A DNA stretch of 21,043 nt from Alphaproteobacteria bacterium (GTDB lineage Bacteria > Pseudomonadota > Alphaproteobacteria > Puniceispirillales > Puniceispirillaceae), in the NCBI GenBank assembly GCA_011524805.1, contig WTJO01000129.1, forward strand, positions 1-21,043, in the 5' to 3' direction. Numbering within the stretch: the stretch's first letter is position 1; each line of letters begins with the position of its first letter. Positions 9,047 to 16,355 of this stretch are shown here, in pieces. The translations under genes were made by a program, and so were the position numbers. The notes beneath the pieces are model-generated. The model was not told the origin of the DNA. It saw only the letters and a program-made list of their open reading frames with translations, and searched no databases.

Positions 9047-9122
9047 GTCCCGTTCGTCTAGTGGTTTAGGACACCGCCCTTTCACGGCGGCAACACGGGT
9101 TCGAATCCCGTACGGGATGCCA
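9047..9122 (+). tRNA. tRNA-Glu (anticodon UUC), CCA encoded
   Basis: The cloverleaf can be drawn completely. The acceptor stem is GTCCCGT (9047-9053) against ACGGGAT (9112-9118), with a first-pair G-U. The D stem is GTCT/GGAC. The anticodon stem is CCGCC/GGCGG around the loop CTTTCAC, with anticodon TTC at 9081-9083. The T arm is CGGGTTCGAATCCCG. The discriminator base is G9119 and the CCA tail at 9120-9122 is encoded in the DNA. The anticodon reads GAA and GAG. The gene stands alone between recJ and the transport genes. Confidence 0.97.
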
Positions 9123-9141
9123 TCTTTTCAGCTAACAAGAT

Positions 9142-9190
9142 GCAACACGTACCTCGCCCCTTACATAAGGTGCGGGTGGATTGTGTTGTG
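9142..9190 (+). other. Long imperfect hairpin downstream of tRNA-Glu
   Basis: Nested complementary blocks fold back on each other: CAACAC (9143-9148) with GTGTTG (9183-9188), ACC (9151-9153) with GGT (9175-9177), CGC (9155-9157) with GCG (9172-9174), and CCTT/AAGG around the loop ACAT. It could be the transcription end or a 3' processing structure of the tRNA transcript, but no T run follows directly. The remaining bases up to 9245 hold only the leader of the next gene. Confidence 0.35.
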
Positions 9191-9245
9191 CGTTTAGGTT
9201 AGGGTATTTTTATCATATCACATCAGGGCTTTAAGGACATCTATT

Positions 9246-9974
9246 ATGGATATAAACGAGGCACGTTCGGTGCTTGCCCCCACAGGCACGCTTCGCGCTG
9301 GCATCAATATGAGCAATTTTCTGCTTGTATCTGCGACAGATTCAACTGGTAGGCCGGACGGATTATCGCCATCAGTTGCGCGTGCATTGGCAAGCGCGCT
9401 GGACGTTGATGTTGAACTGGTATTGTTCGACAGTCCGGGCGTGTTGGCAGACGCAGTCAATGACGATATGTGGGATATCGCCAATATTGCCTTTGAGCCT
9501 GAGCGCGCAACCCATATTTCATTCTCACAGCCTTATATTCTAATTGATGCGAATTTTCAGGTGCGGGCTGGCTCGGCACTGACAGAAAATCAGCAGATGA
9601 ACAGCCCTGATGTGACCATCATCCTGTATGACAGAAGCGCATATGATTTATGGCTGAAAGAAAATTTTACCAAGGCGCGCTATCTCCGTGTCGACTCTAT
9701 TCAGGAATCACATGACAGATTCTATTCAGGAGAAGGCGATGTGCTTGCCAGCCTCAAGCCCAAACTGATTGCAGATAATGCCGAAGGCTATCAGATTATC
9801 AACGCGCCCTTTACCGCGATCAAACAGTCGGTCGGTATAAGCAAACGCAACGAACAGGCTTTACCCTTGATTAACAAGGTGCTAGAGGAGTTGTTGAGTT
9901 CAGGTGAAATTCAGGCGATTCTTGAAAAATTTGGTGTTGCTGACAGGCTGTCATTGCCAACATTATCTTCTTAG
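9246..9974 (+). CDS. Solute-binding-fold protein (SBP_bac_3 family) without signal peptide
   Basis: This 242-residue protein has the type-II periplasmic-binding fold of amino-acid ABC transporters: GTLRAGIN near the start, PDGLSPSVARALASAL at about 37-52, and PERATHISFSQPY at about 85-97, whose Arg87 corresponds to the arginine that grips the ligand carboxylate in this family. The start is supported by AAGGA about 9 bases upstream. The N-terminus, MDINEARSVLAPTG, is polar and lacks both a hydrophobic signal core and a lipobox, so the protein should stay in the cytoplasm. It may therefore be a ligand sensor, or an enzyme of the cyclohexadienyl-dehydratase kind that uses the same fold. It ends 159 bases before the TauA-like gene; operon membership is unclear. 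Confidence 0.75.
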   Translation: MDINEARSVLAPTGTLRAGINMSNFLLVSATDSTGRPDGLSPSVARALASALDVDVELVLFDSPGVLADAVNDDMWDIANIAFEPERATHISFSQPYILIDANFQVRAGSALTENQQMNSPDVTIILYDRSAYDLWLKENFTKARYLRVDSIQESHDRFYSGEGDVLASLKPKLIADNAEGYQIINAPFTAIKQSVGISKRNEQALPLINKVLEELLSSGEIQAILEKFGVADRLSLPTLSS

Positions 9975-10133
9975 TTTTTGTCTTTTTGCGCATCAAATGC
10001 TCAAACTCTGATAAATTTTGGGAGATTACTTGCAAGAGTCATTTATTTCTGCAACATTTTCAGCAATGAGGGTTCAGTAGCGGTGAAACATCAATGCTGT
10101 ATCTTAACAATCTTATATAGTGAGGAGAAAACT

Positions 10134-11114
10134 ATGAAAAAATTGATTAAAGGTGCTGTTGCTGCCGCTGTTGGTCTGCAATGTGTTGCCATGGCATCAG
10201 CAGTTCAGGCTGCTGATAGCGTAAATGTTGCATTCTTTCTGGAATGGGCAACTCCGAACCAGATAGCCAAAGTCGACAAAGTATATGACGAAGCTATGGG
10301 TGTTGATGTAAACTGGACAGATTTCTCAACAGGCGTTGCAATGACAGAAGCCATGCTGGCTGGTGATATTGATATCGCCTATTCACAGGGTCTGGCACCA
10401 TTCGTTACAGCTATCCAGCAGGGTGCGCCATTGAAGATGGTTGGTATCGCTGTTGTATATGAAGCCAATGACTGTTTTGTGAAAAATGATCTGGGCATCT
10501 CGTCTGCAAACGCATCAGAACTTGAAGGCAAGACAGTGGCTGTTCCGTTGAACACCATGGCTGACTTCTCGTTCCGCAAGCAGATGGCTGCGCTGGACGT
10601 TGACACATCAACCATGACAATCGTTGATCAGGCGCCACCTGACGGTGCTGTGTCACTTGCTGACGGTTCTGTTGATATGGCCTGTATCTTTGGCGGCGCA
10701 TCAGCAAAGGCTGCTGGCGAAGTTGGTACACCTATCATGTCGTCAAAGGAAAAGTCAGATGCTGGCATCGGCTCATTTGACGTTGTGTCTGTAACAGAGA
10801 AATTTGCTACAGAAAATCCTGATCTGGTAAGCACATTCCTTGAAGTAACAGAAGAAGCGAATGCTGCATGGAAGGCGACACCTGAGCAAATCCGCAAAGT
10901 GGCTAGTGATGCCGGTATGGATTTCACCACAACACAGAATCAGATGGCTGGCTTCGTTTTCCCATCTGTTGAAGAACAGACAACAAAGTTCTTCGGTAAT
11001 AATGGTGAAGCTGCTGCGGCCGCAGAATCTTTAGGTGCGGTATTCGTGAAGACGAATATTTCAAACTATAAAGGCTCTGTTGGCAGAGCAATCGATGGCT
11101 CATTCCTGCAGTAA
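10134..11114 (+). CDS. ABC transporter periplasmic substrate-binding protein, TauA/SsuA-like
   Basis: The 326-residue precursor delivers a small solute to the permease encoded downstream. The frame is open back to 9978, but the ATG at 10134 follows a good AGGAG and opens a normal signal peptide: MKKLIK, a hydrophobic core, and an AVQA-ADS cleavage site after residue 26. The mature protein resembles the NMT1/TauA group: NVAFFLEWATPNQ, DFSTGVAMTEAMLAGDIDIAYSQ and LEGKTVAVPLNT. Two cysteines of the mature protein, 114 (NDCFV) and 184 (DMACIFGG), could form a disulfide. Taurine is the usual guess for this group, but aliphatic sulfonates or other small zwitterions are possible. It is followed by a strong terminator-like hairpin before the ATPase gene, which would give more binding protein than membrane components. 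Confidence 0.88.
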   Translation: MKKLIKGAVAAAVGLQCVAMASAVQAADSVNVAFFLEWATPNQIAKVDKVYDEAMGVDVNWTDFSTGVAMTEAMLAGDIDIAYSQGLAPFVTAIQQGAPLKMVGIAVVYEANDCFVKNDLGISSANASELEGKTVAVPLNTMADFSFRKQMAALDVDTSTMTIVDQAPPDGAVSLADGSVDMACIFGGASAKAAGEVGTPIMSSKEKSDAGIGSFDVVSVTEKFATENPDLVSTFLEVTEEANAAWKATPEQIRKVASDAGMDFTTTQNQMAGFVFPSVEEQTTKFFGNNGEAAAAAESLGAVFVKTNISNYKGSVGRAIDGSFLQ

Positions 11115-11135
11115 GGTTGAATAGTCTAACATATG

Positions 11136-11163
11136 AACAAGGCCCATCCGGGCCTTGTTTTTT
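11136..11163 (+). terminator. Intrinsic terminator or attenuator between the binding-protein and ATPase genes
   Basis: AACAAGGCCC (11136-11145) pairs perfectly with GGGCCTTGTT (11150-11159) around the loop ATCC. The stem's end merges with a run of T (11158-11163). This is a textbook Rho-independent terminator, 21 bases after the stop of the substrate-binding protein and about 30 bases before the next gene of the same system. It probably ends most transcripts and lets some read through. Confidence 0.88.
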
Positions 11164-11194
11164 CTTATTTTTTTGTGAGGGTATCTAAAATACC

Positions 11195-11992
11195 ATGGCT
11201 GAACTCACCTGCAAAAATTTGTCTATGAGCTTCAACAACCCGCAAACAGGCGCTGTTGTAGAAGCACTTAAAGATATTAATTTTACGCTGAAACAGGGCG
11301 AATTATTATCTGTTCTGGGACCATCAGGATGTGGCAAGACTACCTTGCTGAATATGATTGCCGGATTCTTAAAACCAACAGGTGGCCAGCTTGATCTCGG
11401 CGGAAAGCTGATTGACAGTCCGGGGCCTGAACGCGGGATGGTGTTTCAGCAAGGTGCATTATTTGAATGGCTATCTGTGGCAGATAATGTCAATTTTGGC
11501 CTCCGGATGCAGAATCATGATGTTAAAAGTACCAAAGCCGAAGTAGATAAATGGCTGAATATTGTGGGGCTGAACGGATTTGCGGAAACGCCTACCTATC
11601 AGCTTTCGGGCGGTATGCAGCAACGGGTAGCCCTTGCCAGATGTCTGGTAAATAATCCTGATCTGATTCTGATGGATGAGCCGCTTGGTGCGCTTGATGC
11701 GCTAACGCGGGAAAAAATGCAGTCTCTGATTCTTGAGCTGTGGAAAGAAACCGGAAAAACAATTATTATCATAACCCATTCTGTTGAAGAAGCGCTGTTA
11801 CTTGGCGAGCGTCTATTTGTGATGGCACCGCGTCCTGGCAGGATTCACCGTGAATATGATCTTCCCTTCGCAGAGCAGGGGCTGAGCAAAAGTCTAAGAG
11901 ATATCAAACAGCAGACCGACTTTAGCACTATCAGAGAAGAAATTCTGAGCATGATCTGGGATATGGAAGAGGAGATCATGGGGAATGTTTAA
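11195..11992 (+). CDS. ABC transporter ATP-binding protein, TauB/SsuB-like
   Basis: This 265-residue cytoplasmic ATPase energises the importer. Walker A is GPSGCGKTT, the Q-loop is in MVFQQGALFEW, the ABC signature is LSGGMQQRVALARCL, Walker B is LILMDEPLGALD and the H-loop is in IIITHSVEEALLLGERL. These, together with the family tail MAPRPGRI, place it with nitrate/sulfonate/taurine importer ATPases. A GAGGG lies about 13 bases before the ATG, which is a long spacing, so translation may be modest. Its last 8 bases overlap the permease gene, showing translational coupling. Confidence 0.95.
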   Translation: MAELTCKNLSMSFNNPQTGAVVEALKDINFTLKQGELLSVLGPSGCGKTTLLNMIAGFLKPTGGQLDLGGKLIDSPGPERGMVFQQGALFEWLSVADNVNFGLRMQNHDVKSTKAEVDKWLNIVGLNGFAETPTYQLSGGMQQRVALARCLVNNPDLILMDEPLGALDALTREKMQSLILELWKETGKTIIIITHSVEEALLLGERLFVMAPRPGRIHREYDLPFAEQGLSKSLRDIKQQTDFSTIREEILSMIWDMEEEIMGNV

Positions 11993-13913
11993 CTGGATTT
12001 CCGATCATAGGGCGGATATTGCCGCTATTCTTATTCTGGCACTGGCGGCCAGTTTTATCTGGTCGATAATATACGGATATAAACAGTCACGCAGACTGGC
12101 CAAAGAACAGGTATTTGGCGATCCCGAAAGAACGCTGGGCGGCTGGTACTGGGCAGTGTGCGGTGTGTCTGCGCTGATGCTTGTCTGGTTTTATTATTCA
12201 TGGGGGATGGCACGCGCCTTTTTCCCGACTGCAGCCAATGAAGTATGTCAAATCGCCAAAATTGACGAGGCACTTTCGCCAGTTAACGCCTCTCTGCCTA
12301 TATCTTCGCGCTATTTCAAATCGACCACGCTTGTCGTGCGAAATAGCCAGCAGCTCGCGCAGGTTGAAGGCGCATTGCCGCAAGCTGTGTTCAGTGCGTC
12401 AGAACGGTCTGAATTGCTCGCCATCATTGATGCGTCTCGCAGCCTAATTTCAATTCTGTCAAATGAGCAATATCAGGACAAGGCAGTAGTAGACGGGCTG
12501 GATGTTATCAGGTTGAGGCTATCAGACCTGAAAACACAGCTTGATGCCGGATATGCAGGGTTGGCGCCTACAGCAGAAGCATTGGCACAGCCGCGCTGGG
12601 GCGTTGATGATACCGAGATTGGCCTGTTGCCAAAGACAGCCCGCGGGATGATGTATGATGCGGTATCGGCCGAAGCAAAGCAAATTTCGGATGCGTTTCT
12701 GAAGTTGCGTAATCTGCCTGATGACGCCAAACAGCTGATAGACCAGACCAAATCACGGATTGATGCGCTGAAACAGGCGAATAAGGCATTTTCAGGTTCG
12801 GAAGATGAGGTCGCCGCGCGTAACAGCTATGTGAAATCTGTTGAACGTATTTTCCGCCGGCTTGATGATGGCACGATATTCCCGTCTACATCGCTGACAG
12901 GCGTGAATCAGGCTGTGATTTCACTATACGACTCAATCGCAGACGCAAAGGGCGGATTGTCTTTTGTCGAGGCGATATTCATGCCGGGCGGCACAGTTGT
13001 GAAATCAAAAACCCTATGTGTTGAGCAGGGCTCTAGCAGATGGTTGCCAAAACCAACGGATGTTGTCGCCAAATTTGGCCGTCTGGCCAGCCCAGACCTA
13101 GAGTCTGGCGGCGGCTTTAAGGGCACTACCTTATTATGGTGGAAATGGCTGGAAATTGCTGACCTTGTCGATTTTTTCATACCTGACGGGCTTGTAGACA
13201 TGTTGCCGGGTCAGTATGGCACCCACAACACAGATGGTGAGTTTGACCGTACCGTTAAAGACAGGTTACTGGCCTTTGCCAGCGGTGATGTCTATCTGGG
13301 GGCGATTCCGATGCTGGATGGTCATATCTGGGATTCAATGTTCCGTGTGATTATCGCCATGATGTTTGGCATTGTGCTTGGTGTGCCTTTGGGCATATTC
13401 ATGGGCGTATCGCGGTTCTTCAAATCATTCTTTGATCCGCTCATTGAACTTTACCGGCCAGTACCACCGCTTGCATGGGCACCACTTATTCTGACAATCT
13501 TCGGGATTCAGGATGATGGTAAAATATTCCTGCTATTTATGGTGGCCTTTGCCATTATGGTAATTTCTGCCAGAACAGGTGCATCTGGAACACAGCTATC
13601 GAAAATCAGGGCAGCACATTCACTTGGTGCAACACAGCGCCAGATTGTACGTTACGTTATTTTGCCAAATGCACTGCCTGAAATTCTGACAGGGGTCAGG
13701 ATTTCCATCGGGGTGTGCTGGGGAACATTGGTGGCCGCAGAAATGCTGGCGGGCACCACAGGCATTGGCTTCATTGAAAATGTGGCCAGAACAGTATCTG
13801 ACTATGAGCTGATATGGGTTACGATCCTGATTATGGGTCTGCTTGGACTGTTTTTTGATCTTGTTGTTCGCAAGGCAATCGCTATTCTTATTCCATGGCG
13901 TGGCAAGGGATAA
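11985..13913 (+). CDS. ABC transporter permease, TauC/SsuC-like, with large N-terminal periplasmic domain
   Basis: The C-terminal part (about 446-642) is a standard binding-protein-dependent permease: PLIELYRPVPPLAWAPL, the EAA loop RAAHSLGATQRQIVRYVILP, and LVAAEMLAGTTGIGF. Family members are usually about 250-280 residues; this one has 642. The extra N-terminus has two likely membrane spans (about 11-32 and 53-75), then roughly 370 mainly polar residues that should face the periplasm. That part includes charged, helix-prone stretches (about 165-190 and 225-285) that may form coiled coils. Cys88 and Cys345 are near its ends and could close it with a disulfide. I do not recognise a named domain in the extension. 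The frame is intact, and the gene overlaps the ATPase gene by 8 bases, so the length is real and not a missed stop. Confidence 0.92.
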   Translation: MFNWISDHRADIAAILILALAASFIWSIIYGYKQSRRLAKEQVFGDPERTLGGWYWAVCGVSALMLVWFYYSWGMARAFFPTAANEVCQIAKIDEALSPVNASLPISSRYFKSTTLVVRNSQQLAQVEGALPQAVFSASERSELLAIIDASRSLISILSNEQYQDKAVVDGLDVIRLRLSDLKTQLDAGYAGLAPTAEALAQPRWGVDDTEIGLLPKTARGMMYDAVSAEAKQISDAFLKLRNLPDDAKQLIDQTKSRIDALKQANKAFSGSEDEVAARNSYVKSVERIFRRLDDGTIFPSTSLTGVNQAVISLYDSIADAKGGLSFVEAIFMPGGTVVKSKTLCVEQGSSRWLPKPTDVVAKFGRLASPDLESGGGFKGTTLLWWKWLEIADLVDFFIPDGLVDMLPGQYGTHNTDGEFDRTVKDRLLAFASGDVYLGAIPMLDGHIWDSMFRVIIAMMFGIVLGVPLGIFMGVSRFFKSFFDPLIELYRPVPPLAWAPLILTIFGIQDDGKIFLLFMVAFAIMVISARTGASGTQLSKIRAAHSLGATQRQIVRYVILPNALPEILTGVRISIGVCWGTLVAAEMLAGTTGIGFIENVARTVSDYELIWVTILIMGLLGLFFDLVVRKAIAILIPWRGKG

Positions 13914-14014
13914 TTTCATGCGCCCCAATGCGCCAATATTGCACAGATGTTTTTGGCAACCAGATAAGGCCATCTGATATGTAAGCAGACATTTTGGCAC
14001 GGGCTTAGGGGAAG

Positions 14015-15253
14015 ATGGAACAGGTTATTGTAGCAGGCGCGGGTATTGTTGGCGTTTCAACAGCTATTTGGCTTCAACGCGCAGGATATAAAGTAACGCT
14101 GGTTGACAGGCAGGGGCCTGCCTCTGGCACATCCCATGGCAATGCCGGCGTGCTGGCCGCCTCTGGTCTTACGCCTGTAACCATGCCGGGGCTGGTGAAA
14201 AAAGCGCCCTTCATGCTACTGGATAAATTCTCGCCTCTTTTCCTGAGGGCAGGGTATTTTCCCAGATTATTGCCGTTTCTGGCAGAATATCTTGGCAAAT
14301 GTAATTATGAAGATGTCAGGTTATATGCCAAAGGCATGGCACCTCTGGTGCATGATACGGTTAGCCAGCATCGCGCTCTGGCAAAGGGCACAGGTGCCGA
14401 GCAGTTTATCGAAGATACAGATTACTGTTTTGGTTATGCAGACAATCAGGATTTTCTGGCAGATGCGATTGCATGGGATCTGCGTCGGGAATGGAACGTT
14501 GATTTTGACGTTATGGCCGGAAAAGCCTATGGCAAAATAGACCCCATTTATGACGGCAAATTTGCTACTGTGGTTAGATGCAGCCAGCATGGGCGCATAT
14601 CAGACCCCGGTGCCTATGTTCAGGCGCTGGCAAAACATTTTGAAGCCGAAGGCGGCCAGCTTGAACTGGCAACCGTAACAGACTTGCGTCAGGATAGCTC
14701 AGGTCGCGCCATTTTGATAACAGATAAAGGCGAGATGGGCGCAGATAAGATAGCGCTTACCACAGGTGTATGGTCAAAGCCGCTATTGCAGAAATTTGGT
14801 ATTCGTGTGCCGATGGAAAGTGAACGTGGCTATCATATCGAACTTGTAAATCCTGAGCTATATCCTAAAAATTCAATGATGGTGGTGGGCGGTAAATTTG
14901 CCGTAACCCCCATGAATGGCCGGATCAGATGCGCAGGTGTGGTTGAATTTGCTGGTCTAGAGGCAGGCAAGCGCGAGGCGCCTTTAAAGATGCTGTCACA
15001 TCATATCCAGAGCCTGTTTTCAGAGCTAAACTATGATAGCCAGATTGACTGGCTTGGTCACCGGCCAGCGTTGGTAGATTCTCTGCCAATGATTGGCAGT
15101 ATCACCGGCAATGAAAATCTGTTTACGGCTTTTGGACATCAGCACCTTGGCTTGACAGGGGGCGCAAAAACTGGCCGAATTATATCAGAGCTTATATCAC
15201 AAGATGGTTCCTCTGTAGATGTGTCACCATATCATACAAACAGGTTTAACTAG
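14015..15253 (+). CDS. DadA-like FAD-dependent oxidoreductase (D-amino-acid dehydrogenase family)
   Basis: This 412-residue protein is a DAO-fold flavoprotein. It starts directly with VIVAGAGIVG, with the FAD-binding GAGIVG at 8-13, followed by the ribose-contacting LVDRQ and the DadA-like block SGTSHGNAGVLAASG. The C-terminal FAD-contacting region includes FGHQHLGLTGG. Known relatives remove amino groups from D-amino acids or oxidise cyclic imino acids such as D-hydroxyproline, passing electrons to the respiratory chain. There is no signal peptide. AGGGGAA precedes the ATG. It lies 101 bases after the ABC permease gene and 54 before the TRAP binding protein on the same strand. I would group it with the TRAP cluster as the probable first catabolic step. 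The partner subunits of hydroxyproline or taurine dehydrogenases are not present. Confidence 0.85.
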   Translation: MEQVIVAGAGIVGVSTAIWLQRAGYKVTLVDRQGPASGTSHGNAGVLAASGLTPVTMPGLVKKAPFMLLDKFSPLFLRAGYFPRLLPFLAEYLGKCNYEDVRLYAKGMAPLVHDTVSQHRALAKGTGAEQFIEDTDYCFGYADNQDFLADAIAWDLRREWNVDFDVMAGKAYGKIDPIYDGKFATVVRCSQHGRISDPGAYVQALAKHFEAEGGQLELATVTDLRQDSSGRAILITDKGEMGADKIALTTGVWSKPLLQKFGIRVPMESERGYHIELVNPELYPKNSMMVVGGKFAVTPMNGRIRCAGVVEFAGLEAGKREAPLKMLSHHIQSLFSELNYDSQIDWLGHRPALVDSLPMIGSITGNENLFTAFGHQHLGLTGGAKTGRIISELISQDGSSVDVSPYHTNRFN

Positions 15254-15307
15254 CTGGTTAGCTCGTCTCGAAACACATCGCTAAGTTTGCTTTAAGGAGG
15301 GAAACAG

Positions 15308-16282
15308 ATGAAACAGAATATCAAACTGATGGCGGCAACTGCTGTCGCTATGATGATGTCCTCTCAGGCATTTGCCGAAAAGTGGGATATGCCAATGGCA
15401 TATGCGGCCACAAACTTCCATTCAGAACATGGTGTAATCTTTGCCGAGAAGGTAAAGAAATACACAAATGGCGCGCTGGAAATCACCACGCATCCGGGTG
15501 GTTCACTATTTAAGGGCGGCGAGATTAAGCGTGCTGTCCAGACAGGTCAGGCACCTATCGGTGAGCGGTTTATGTCAGCACATGCCAATGAAGCACCTTT
15601 GCTAGGCTGGGATAATCTGCCATTTCTGGCAACAACCTATGCAGATAATGACAAGTTGTGGGCGGCGGCAAAAGATAAGGTAAATGCCCAGCTGGCAGAT
15701 CTTAACCTTGTTGCACTATATACCTGCCCATGGCCAGGTCAGGGTTTCTATTTCAAGAAGCCGGTTATGTCCAGTGCAGATACCCAAGGTATTAAATTCC
15801 GGTCTTACAATGCTGCAACCGCAACCTTCGCAAAAGAACTGGGCATGTTGCCTGTTCAGGTTGAAGCCGCAGAACTAAGTCAGGCACTTGCCACTGGCGT
15901 TGCAGAAGCCTTTATCTCGTCTGGCTCAACAGGCTATGACAGAAAAGTCTGGGAACATCTGACACATTATTACAAGGTGAATGCATGGCTGCCGCGCAAC
16001 TATGTCATCATCAATAAAGGCATTTATGAAGGTCTGAGCAATGATATTCGCTCGGCTCTGCATAAGGCCGCTGATGAAACAGGTGCTGCCTGTTCTGCCA
16101 AGTCGGCTGAACTGGCAAACTGGTATTTTGAGCAGCTTGAAGCCAATGGCATGAAAGTAGAAGATGCCGGACCTGGATTCCTGAAAGAACTGAAAGCAAT
16201 TGGTGCCAAGATGCAGGCAGACTGGCTAGATTCAGTCGGTGCAGATGGCAAAGCCATTGTTGATGCCTATAACAAGATGTAA
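15308..16282 (+). CDS. TRAP transporter solute-binding protein, DctP type
   Basis: The 324-residue precursor has a clear signal peptide: MKQNIK, a hydrophobic stretch, and SSQAFA-EKW with cleavage after residue 23. The mature domain is of the DctP family: HPGGSLFKGGEIKRAVQTGQ, and GIKFRSYN with Arg165 at the position that normally salt-bridges a ligand carboxylate. The ligand is therefore probably a small carboxylate (or sulfonate), including amino or hydroxy acids. A very strong ribosome site (AAGGAGGG) precedes the ATG, in line with the high expression of binding proteins. It is separated from the membrane subunits by a long hairpin. Confidence 0.93.
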   Translation: MKQNIKLMAATAVAMMMSSQAFAEKWDMPMAYAATNFHSEHGVIFAEKVKKYTNGALEITTHPGGSLFKGGEIKRAVQTGQAPIGERFMSAHANEAPLLGWDNLPFLATTYADNDKLWAAAKDKVNAQLADLNLVALYTCPWPGQGFYFKKPVMSSADTQGIKFRSYNAATATFAKELGMLPVQVEAAELSQALATGVAEAFISSGSTGYDRKVWEHLTHYYKVNAWLPRNYVIINKGIYEGLSNDIRSALHKAADETGAACSAKSAELANWYFEQLEANGMKVEDAGPGFLKELKAIGAKMQADWLDSVGADGKAIVDAYNKM

Positions 16283-16295
16283 TCATCTACCACGT

Positions 16296-16328
16296 CTATC
16301 CTCTGGCTATTAGATAGCCGGAGGATAG
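16296..16328 (+). terminator. 15-bp hairpin between TRAP binding protein and permease genes
   Basis: CTATCCTCTGGCTAT (16296-16310) pairs with ATAGCCGGAGGATAG (16314-16328), with one G-U pair and the loop TAG. It is followed by CGTTTC rather than a clear T run. It therefore resembles a partial terminator or an mRNA-stabilising element protecting the dctP part of the transcript. Confidence 0.55.
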
Positions 16329-16355
16329 CGTTTCACTGCCGATTGGGGGGCTTAG

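Noticed and set aside
9978..10133. Upstream in-frame extension of the TauA-like gene
   Set aside because: It lacks a ribosome site, and the good AGGAG plus signal peptide at 10134 make that the start; the extension has no export character.
13944..13976. CAGATG/CATCTG inverted repeat after the ABC permease gene as terminator
   Set aside because: The stem is only 6 bp with a 21-base loop and no T run follows; transcription could well continue into the DadA-like gene.
14015..15253. Taurine dehydrogenase large subunit (TauY)
   Set aside because: The protein is DadA-like in general, no small subunit gene (TauX) is adjacent, and closeness to a TauABC-like importer alone is not sufficient.
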